The notes under the pieces: generated by a model
The model's input: the letters and a program-made list of their open reading frames with translations, nothing else
Told to the model about the DNA's origin: nothing
Databases searched by the model: none
Program-made: the position numbers and the translations under genes
Assembly: GCA_948567375.1 (NCBI GenBank)
Contig: OX419762.1
Location: 56,686,841 to 56,750,840, forward strand
Length of the DNA: 64,000 nucleotides
Source of the DNA: Lunularia cruciata
Lineage: Eukaryota > Streptophyta > Marchantiopsida > Lunulariales > Lunulariaceae
Reading direction: 5' to 3'
Part shown: piece by piece, positions 56,265 through 64,000 of the stretch
Position numbering within the stretch: position 1 is the stretch's first letter
Layout: each line of letters begins with the position of its first letter

Positions 56265-59200
56265 TTACTTTCCTTCCGTACTTACAAGCTTATAAGCTGA
56301 AGACCGTGTGAAACGGTATCTATGGAACAAAAGGCCGGAAAAGAACGCGACTATACTCAGTAATGTCACCACTCCCGTGTAGATGATCGATGTCCAGAAG
56401 AAACATTTACCCTGTGGATATGCAAAGGGTACCCAAGGCCAGGAACAACCCTTACGATAGGCAAACGTTTTCAATCGAGAGGGGGATTCAATCGCCTTAC
56501 TGTAAAGCACTTGAGAGTCGATTCTTGTCATATCACGATCATCAAGTCGCTTCCATGTTGATATATTACAACTGTCTGTCAAGTGCCCCAGGTCATCATG
56601 ATTTAGGCTAGCAATAATAACCCGGGCTCGCCTAGGAACACCTTTCCTACCATACGCGTGATAGCCACTTCCTCCTCCATAGCATAGGTTCACACCCATC
56701 AACTTTCCGCAATAGTCGTTCAAGTGATCATGTCCAACAAAGGTAGCCTTAACATCTCCACTTTCGAGTAGAGTGGTGAAGAAACCAGAGTTGATAGGTG
56801 GAGAATACACATCTTCCAACTGGCGACCTACAATATGATCCCGGTAGAGAACGGTATCATACTCCGGAATTGGAATGTGGAAAAAAGCCAATGCCGGTGA
56901 ATTTGGTGACGCAGACTGTAATAGAAACATTTCACAAGCAAGTTTAGAATAAAAATGAGGAGGTGAACCGAGAAAGGAAACTTTAAGAGCGGTTGATGAT
57001 ATCCCGCCTTGACTTCCGTACTCGACAGGGATAGAACATAGTACTAGTAGGGAACAGCCCTCGGACACTAGCAAAATGTTGCTAGCCTTTCTAGCAAAAA
57101 GTTGCTGAAGGCATTAGACAGAAAAAGACATAGAATGTACAGGCATCAACAAGGGCTATTCTTCGGCTCAGCCATGTACTAATAACAACTTCTTGCATAA
57201 AAGAAGGGGAGTGAACAGACCCGAAGCTGAGCCGAGAGGTTGGAAAACCATGTTTGTTGACTTCTTCTGATCCAGTCGTATCCTCTTACTCCGTGCATTT
57301 TAGAGTTATCTCCGCTATCCAGGAAGTAAAGATTGAGTAAACTTGTACTTTGCATCTCTGTTTCAGAAGGGCCAAGTACTGACAAATAATAGTTCCCCCA
57401 TCCATAAACTCCTTCGGCTGGAGGATTCAATTTTTTCGCCAAGGAGTTCTCCATCTGAGATATATACTCCATCAGTTGGGGCCGGCGAAGATTCGAATCC
57501 ACGTCATGGTTGCCGAGGATTGCAGCCCAGGGAATTTTTGCTTCTATAGCAGGTCTAAACGCTGCGTTCATAGAAACTTTAGCATCTGTAGCTGCCCAGT
57601 CAATGTTATCACCTGAAACAACAGGAACGACGTCTATCAGATTTACTTCATTTGTTTAGAAAAAATTATACTCCTCTCTGTCAAGGAGAACTCTGACTAG
57701 ATTGTTTTCATCCACCTTTAGGCCATCATCTCCATATTTGAGAAATGGAAATAGAAGCCGTCCGAAGAACGGGGGATCCAGATCCCACTAAGTAGGGAAC
57801 ACGACAACGTGCATGTGACGTCCATATGAAATGCAAGTAGAATTGAAGTGAATCTAAGTAATAAAATACATAACCAAAAAGTAAGCGGAAGTGATAGAAA
57901 GGAACAAACAGAAATTGATTCATCTCATAAGTAGCACCTGCAGTGAACTAATAAACATCATAGAAGAAGAATAAAGAGATAACAACAGCAACAGATTAAG
58001 ATCTGAAATTGAAAGCGGAGGAGGCGCATCGAGCGAGTAGGAAAGTCCAATCGGAACAACAAGAATAAATATAGAGCGAATAGGTAAAAAAACATAGCTT
58101 GAGTGGAAGAGGGGTGGAGTGGAGCGAAGTGGGAGAGAAATGGAGGTATCTTGGCTGGGCTGGAGTGAACCGTGAGAGAACTGGATAATGTATATCGCAC
58201 CAAGCTCTATGAACGCATGAGTCAATGAAGGAAGCAGAAAGACGGTCATAGTAAACCTGCACGAAAGCACTAACAACTTCATCAGTGCCAAACGCAGTGC
58301 CGAAGTAATTAGGCGAATGCCAGTAGCCCTTGTACCAAGTTTCTGTTCGAAAGCTCATTGTGCCAACGCAAACTCGGTTACTACCAAAAGTGCCGCTCAG
58401 GAATGGTCGGCTGAAACCAGCAGCCCTGGGAGAAGTAGCTTTAAGGCAGAAAGAATAAAAGGTGACCTGATGGAAAGATGAAATGATGCGAAGATAATGG
58501 TCACAGAAGATGCACAAGTGGAAGCATGCCCAAAGAAAAGATAGGAGACGCATCTTGGCAATACCAGCAAAATCACCGATTGAAAGCAGAGGCAAAACAT
58601 AGAGACGAGTACGAAGAACCGAGAAATAGCCGAAGAGGAGAGCGAGAGAATGAGAGGGGTCGTGTGTGAGAGGTCCGTTTGAGTAAGAGGGGCAAGTACT
58701 AGTGGGTCCCGTGCAGGAAAGAATAATCTCCGCTTTCTACGGAAAAGGAAAAAATAACTACAGAATGGTGGGACTTCGAGGGCTGTTGCACTAAGTCATC
58801 TCCATATTTGAGAAACGGGAGCAGAAGCCACTCGAAGAACGGGGGATCCAGTACCCACTAAGTATGGAATCGAGAACGTGCACATGAAGTGCATATGAAA
58901 TGCAGGCATGAACGTGTGCAAATCGTAATGAATTGCATCTAAGGAAATGGAATTTAAGTGAATCTAACATCACGACGATCAGCAGAAATCAAGACATAAT
59001 TGATACATTTGATAAGTAGCACCTACAGAGAGCTACTATAGATCATGTAATAACAACCAAGACACAACAGATTAAGCATCTGAAATTGAAAGCGGGGGAG
59101 AACCACCAAACAGAGAAAGGAGCAAAAGACAGAGCTTTAGTTGAGGATTGGGTGGAGTGGAGCGAAGCGGGAGAGGACTGAATAGTGTATTTCGCAGTAT

Positions 59201-60788
59201 GCTCTATGAACTCATGAGTTGTAAAACACTAAACACTGAAGGAAGCAGACAGGCGGTCAAAAGTAAGCCTTCACGAAAGCACTAACGATTTCATCAGTGC
59301 CTAACGCAGTTCTGGCGAATGCCAGTACCCCTTGTACCGAGTTTCTGTTCAAAAGCTTATGAGTCATCACCATATTGTGCAAACATGCAAACAACTGCGA
59401 ACCGTTCCAGTGGCTCAAGATGACCAAGCTGACTGACGAACAGACAAAGTCTAAATTCCACACATGGTTTAGATCAGTAAGGATGACATGATCCTACTTG
59501 ATGTTACTGAAACTGTCAGCAATGGAGCCTGATCAGACGTCCAGATCCTCACGCTTGCAGTCTTGTGATAGCCCTATGGCCCGAGTTGCTACTTTGATGG
59601 TAGCCCTCAACCAACAAAAGTTACAATTGACTGCCGATGTTGGGATCGTCAGTTCTTGGATACGACCACTCCTCTCTGAATCAGAAAAAGTTCCTTTCCG
59701 GGAAGGGTAGTACATTTTCAATGGGTACTACATTGGGAGGCACTTATGCAACTTTGTAACATCGGAATTGATTAGAGTATTGGACCATATTACCGTTCAA
59801 ATTGAGGCCAACAAATCTCTCCTGATTGTATTCATCCTCTTCTCATCTTGTAAAGTAGCTGTTCAAGAGTGATTTGGGCTACTAAGTAGAAGGTCTGGAC
59901 TAGTTTCCTTAGATGAGGGATGGTCGATCGCCAGTGGTCCACACGAACCTGAAACTTTTAGCTTAATATTCTGCAGCATGAGGAGATACGCTTATCCTTT
60001 ATCGATGCTTTGCGAAGACGATGTTTACAATGTGCATTGATTTTCTGTACTTGGTTCCCTGAGAGAATGGCACTCCCGGTGTCTCAGTGGACAAGGAATC
60101 CTCGAAGACGGTACGAGATGCTTAGGATGTCCTCTTACTCTGCTTATGTTTAGTCCAAAAAGAATTTCCATCGAATATCGTCACTCAGCCTTTGTTATCC
60201 CAGTTTCCACATACAAGACACATGAAGAATATAAAGGACTAGTACCTGTAAACACTATCAAATCCGGCTTTTCTGTTTCGATCATCCGGAGAACGAACAC
60301 CGTGGTATTGAGATCGGAGCAGGTTGCCATCACTCCAGCCTCCACATCTTCGCAAGCAGTGGTGGCTCCATTCCCATAATGCATGTCGGCAATCTGAAAT
60401 ATGTCGTAAGTCCGGACCATCAACATTCACTCCACAAGCAAATTCTCAAACATCACATGCCAGCATAAATGCGCAAGTTAATGATAACTGTAATCAAACG
60501 GCCAGACCAAACTGCACTTTGCAGCAAACCCTGTTTTCACCAGATAATTACAACAGTCCTGATTGCCAATTTCTGAATGAATCAGGGCCAGGTGCGGCAG
60601 ATCAGAACATATCTAGCATAAACAGTTGGTTATTGACGCAAGCTTCACTAGAAACTTACCTGAAGGATTTTGAATGTGCCTTCGGCGTTGAATCGAAGCA
60701 CCGCGTCCGGTGCTCCCCGTGCCAGAAGACTTGATCGAAATATCCATAACCAAATCACAAGAAATTTTAATTCAAGCTGCATACCCAT
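56265..60788 (-). CDS. Purple acid phosphatase / metallophosphoesterase, PAP28/29-like, with C-terminal membrane segment
   Basis: Secreted or membrane-tethered phosphoesterase with a dinuclear metal centre. Exons (high to low): 60788-60660, 60393-60246, 57612-57221, 56915-56265. Phases agree; 1,320 nt, 439 residues. An N-terminal signal peptide (LKFLVIWLWIF...LLARG) precedes RFNAEGTFKILQIADMHYG. Metal-binding motifs in order: D-M-H in ADMHYG, GDN in FTGDNIDW, GNHD in AAILGNHDVDS, FHIP in FFHIPIPEY, GHDH in FVGHDHLNDYCG. These match the short plant PAP16/28/29 group, which has a single catalytic domain. Unlike the about 390-residue Arabidopsis members, it has a C-terminal hydrophobic helix (FFWTSIIYTGVVTLLSIVAFF, shown to 20: see residues about 395-425) followed by HRYR, suggesting a type I membrane protein. 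Intron 2 (2.6 kb) holds two repeat copies. Confidence 0.92.
57737..58385 (+). repeat. Dispersed repeat family R, copy R5, in a phosphatase intron
   Basis: Starts TTTGAGAAATGGAAATAGAA with CCGAAGAACGGGGGATCCAG. It ends with the family right-end words CTTCATCAGTGCCAAACGCA and GTTCGAAAGCTCATTGTGCC. It is antisense to the host gene. Confidence 0.75.
58805..59375 (+). repeat. Dispersed repeat family R, copy R6, in the same phosphatase intron
   Basis: Starts TTTGAGAAACGGGAGCAGAA with CGAAGAACGGGGGATCCAG. It ends with TTTCATCAGTGCCTAACGCA, GTACCCCTTGTACCGAG and AAAAGCTTATGAGTC. It lies in direct orientation to R5, about 400 bp further on, and is more similar to R5 than to R1-R4. Confidence 0.75.
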
Positions 60789-61740
60789 CTAAAAGCTACT
60801 CAAACTTCGAAAACAGTAATTCAAAGGACTCTCGATCTGGTTACACAAACCCTTCGTTTCTTCCCTCCCTCCCTCCCTCCCCTCTCTGCTTCCCTTGCTC
60901 TCCTGCTACTGAGCTCTTCGAATGCGGTCGACTCAGATGCTCTTAGATACTTACTTGAACGGGCCCCATTTTCAACTTCGTACTTGACTGGACCAATAAC
61001 TCTACGATCTACGTCCAGAGGGTCCAACCCAAGGGTCTTAATGATCTGAGGAGTGTGTCTAAGCAAACCAGTTCACTCGTGTACCGGAGTACTTGCACTG
61101 TGGGGAGGATGCGATTTCTGAAAGGAGGACTCCTTTCCCGGGAACTTGTTGGTGTTATTCTGGGTTCGTAACGGTTTGTTTGTAGTCCCCTCATATTCGA
61201 GAGCCGAATATTCCTTTTTTTCATCAACACTCTTGAGTACCACGGTCTCCAGTTTTATCGGGACAACCTTCACGGGTAGCACAAACTCATCGAAGCTACC
61301 GATACATGTTGCAGTTACTGCAGGGTGTCCCCAAACACAGTGGCGGTCCTTCGGTAAATTATCCTCCTTCAAATGGCCAGTACAGTACCGGGAACCAGGC
61401 ACTCTTTGATGCCGGGTGAGAATATTCGTTCCGGCTCATGATTCTTGGTCTTTACCCAATCTGCCGGGAAATAGCCTCTGGGTACCGTGAATTCACAAAA
61501 CTTACCGGGAAATGTTACAGTATATTCCCGGCTTCGTCAAGCATACAGTGGTGAGATTCATTATCCGTCCGTCCTTGGAATGGAATTCTTGTGAGTACAC
61601 GTGAATGGAGAGAACGAGAGACGGACGTCTACCATCGGTAACGTGGATGGTGCTGGTCCAGTTTCAGGAGCTATCTTCAGCGGCAGTACTTTGGAGAATT
61701 AGAATCCTCCGGAGAAGGGGGAGGTGAGGGATCAGTGGAG
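60789..61740. promoter_or_regulatory. Divergent promoter region between the acid phosphatase and PPR genes
   Basis: 952 bp separate the two start codons, so both promoters and 5' UTRs lie here. It contains a CCCTCCCTCCCTCCC tract at about 60865-60880. I saw no convincing TATA box at a defined distance. The open frames at 61073-61402 (minus) and 61146-61409 (plus) lack motifs. Confidence 0.5.
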
Positions 61741-64000
61741 ATGGTAGTGCTTCAGATTTCAACTCCAGGGTGCAGCACCTGGGGATCGAATTGCACTAAG
61801 GGGGCAGCAGGTCGAGCTGCAGCAATGTCAACGTCCGTTTCGTTTCCAGGTCTGTTCGGTCCTCGATGCTTGAATTTAATGGTGGAGAAGAAGACCGGGA
61901 ATTGGAGCTCAGACAGTGGAGGAATTTGTCGAGACTTTGCCCTTTTGAAAATTGTGAGAGTTGGTGATGTTGGCAAGGGGTACCGATTTTGTAATGTGAG
62001 GGCCCAGCGGAGTCGGTTTTTCAAGAAGTACAAGGATGCGTCACAGGAGACTGTGCAAATGGTTGTGAAAGTGCTGTGTAAAAGCGATGAGTCTGCGGAG
62101 GTGACGCTCAATAAGCACGGGCGATGGCTGAAACCTCCTGACTGGTTCAATATACTTGACGGAATTGGGAAGCGTCGGAAATGGCAGCTTGCACTTGAGG
62201 TCAGTGAAATTGAGAAGTTTTAGTTCTGCATTTAAATTCTCGCAAGTGTGGATTATCAACGTACTGTATCGCTTTTATTAAATATGAGAAGCACATAACG
62301 GTAGCTTCTAGAGTATATCACTCTCTCTTTCTTTCCTATATTTAACGTATGGAATGCTATGGTGCCTCGGAAGGTGGTTGCAATGGATGTAATTTACTTC
62401 AAGGTTGCATTTCTACAAACAGAAACAAATTGTACACGGGTGAAACACGGGTAATCACGGATTTCATTGTTGGCGGGCTACACTATAGCTTAGATTTACT
62501 CTGTAGTTCCTTTTCCTCGGATTTATGGTACAGAGGCAACAGACAGATTCAGTCACTTGCAGATGAGTTACGACGTTTCTCGAATTAACAGATCAGGACT
62601 TCTGTGTCAAGGTTGCGCAATACATTTGTAGAATTCAAGTGGATCCTGACTACTGAATTCAGATATAAGCTCCTTCTTGCGCTTGACTTTTCATGGCCTC
62701 CGGCTAGTCTGTAGAACTTCTAAACAGTTGCGGCGGCGTTACTTGCACTAGTTTGTGCATGATTTCAACATCTTCTGATTAAGACTAGGTCAGCAATTTT
62801 TGAATCCTAGAAGATATTCTCGCATGGTATATTCAGAGAAGGTCGCAAAGTGTTGCGCACATTTTTTCGACAGCAAGTGTTTAGTGAGACTTCCGCAGTC
62901 AATGATCTACTATTTGTCATCTACTATTGAGTGGTTCAGTCAGTATGACAGCATTTCTTTAGATGATCCAAATTCATGGTATGCTATAAAATGGTTCATT
63001 ATACTCATGCTCACATCTTGTGGATGACAGGTTTTTAGGTGGATTCAGATGCAAAAGTGGTATAAACCAGACAATGGTTACTACTCCAAGCTCATCTCAA
63101 TTATGGGGAAGGAGCGTCAGTATCGTCTCGCTATGTGGTTGTTTGCGGAGATGAAGAAGCACGGTTGTCGTCCGGACACCTCCTTATACAACTCTGTAAT
63201 GGGAGTGTACCTGCGCAGTGATGACAAGGAGAAGGGGTTTGAGAAAGCAGTCGGTTTACTGGAAGAAATGAAAGGGAAGCGTTCGTGTCTGCCAAATGTT
63301 GTAACATATAACATAGTCATCAGAGCTGCTGCTCAGCTAGGTCAAGGTCAGAAAGTGGACGCTTTCTTCAAAGAGATGTTCGATCGAGACTTAACCCCGG
63401 ATTCGTACACGTACAACGGTCTCATAGATGCGTATGGGAAAGCGGGAGAGATTGTGAAAATGGAGGAGGTTTTCAAGAAAATGAGGGAGGATAGTCTGAA
63501 GCCAGATATTGTAACCTTCAATACTATGATAGATTCATATGGCAAGGCTGAGGAGTTTGCGAAAATGGAGGCAGTTCTGTCAAGCATGTCTCTACCCAGG
63601 AGAGGACCAATTCTACATCCAGGCGTTAAGACTTACAACTCTATGATTACAAATTATGGGAATGCAGGTATGTGGGAGAAGTCTGAATGGATCTTCCAGG
63701 AGATGCAGAAAGCGGAAGTCACTCCCTCGTTTATAACTTACGAAGCACTAATAGGTGCTTATGGCAAGTCAGGCCTGTTTATCAAAATGAAGGAGGTAGT
63801 GAATACGATGAAGATGTGGGGTTTGAAACCTGAATCTTGTACGTTGAATCGGATGGTTGAATCCTACTGCTTCAACGATTTGCCAGATGAGGCAGAGTCT
63901 CTTCTGAGGAATTCCGAGGAGTCAGTTGGTGTGTATCCTACGTCCTTCTCTCATGGCATACTTATTCGTTATTATAAAAAGGTAGGTAAGGTGGCAAGGA
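61741..64000 (+). CDS. Pentatricopeptide repeat protein, PPR5/EMB2453-like, cut by the window end
   Basis: P-class PPR protein, predicted to bind organellar RNA. Exon 1 is 61741-62199 (153 codons, phase 0, donor GAG-GTCAGT). Exon 2 starts at 63031 after GATGACAG and stays open to the window end. The N-terminus is Ser/Arg-rich with few acidic residues, consistent with a plastid transit peptide. Exon 2 opens FRWIQMQKWYKPDNGYYSKL. Helical 35-residue repeats follow, each with PD/PN..TYN-type starts (RPDTSLYNSVM, LPNVVTYNIVI, TPDSYTYNGLIDAYGKAG, KPDIVTFNTMIDSYGK, VKTYNSMITNYGNAG, TPSFITYEALIGAYGKSG). The wording matches Arabidopsis At4g39620 and maize PPR5, which stabilises the plastid trnG-UCC precursor (recalled). 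The C-terminus is not in the window. Confidence 0.9.

Noticed and set aside
61073..61402. Minus-strand 109-codon frame between the phosphatase and PPR genes
   Set aside because: No motif, no splice context; it lies in the shared promoter region.
1..64000. CRISPR arrays, bacterial operons, rRNA or tRNA genes
   Set aside because: None seen. Direct repeats present are LTRs, tandem duplications or dispersed eukaryotic repeats, and genes are intron-split.

Overview
The window looks like nuclear DNA from a streptophyte, most likely a non-seed land plant such as a bryophyte or lycophyte, or a charophyte. That placement is inference. Five host genes are split by GT-AG introns and match plant families: an F-box/Kelch protein, a KEA-type K+/H+ antiporter, 5-phosphomevalonate kinase, a purple acid phosphatase, and a PPR protein of the PPR5/EMB2453 type. 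The long spaces between and inside them are filled with retroelements. I saw no operons, CRISPR arrays, rRNA or tRNA genes.

Layout. 2.3-5.2 kb: two-exon F-box/Kelch gene (+). 5.2-12.7 kb: AT-rich intergenic DNA with a pogo-like DNA transposon remnant, a decayed chromovirus (integrase plus chromodomain) and tandem duplications. 12.7-30.5 kb: nested Ty3/gypsy elements. The outer element (minus strand) had a single frame of about 2,467 codons encoding gag, protease, a C5-cytosine DNA methyltransferase, reverse transcriptase, RNase H, integrase and a C-terminal PHD finger. The inner element (plus strand, 7.8 kb, two 679-bp LTRs that look identical) inserted into the methyltransferase region. 30.5-38.5 kb: repeats, including a Penelope-like reverse transcriptase remnant and several copies of an unnamed dispersed repeat. 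38.5-45.9 kb: 19-exon KEA antiporter (minus). 48.6-52.5 kb: 10-exon phosphomevalonate kinase (minus) with an 8-nt first coding exon. 52.5-56.3 kb: no convincing gene. 56.3-60.8 kb: four-exon purple acid phosphatase (minus) with a C-terminal membrane segment. 60.8-61.7 kb: divergent promoter. 61.7 kb to the end: PPR gene (+), cut by the window edge.

The most unusual system is the outer retrotransposon. It pairs its own cytosine methyltransferase, placed between protease and reverse transcriptase, with a PHD-type chromatin reader on its integrase. Retrotransposon-borne DNMTs are known in dinoflagellates and the charophyte Klebsormidium, so the principle is not new, but this domain order and the PHD finger deserve attention. 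After removing the inner insertion and one target-site copy, the frame has seven in-frame stops and no net frameshift. All seven are TAG or TGA, each derivable by one transition from CAG, CGA or TGG, which fits decay by deamination of methylated cytosine.
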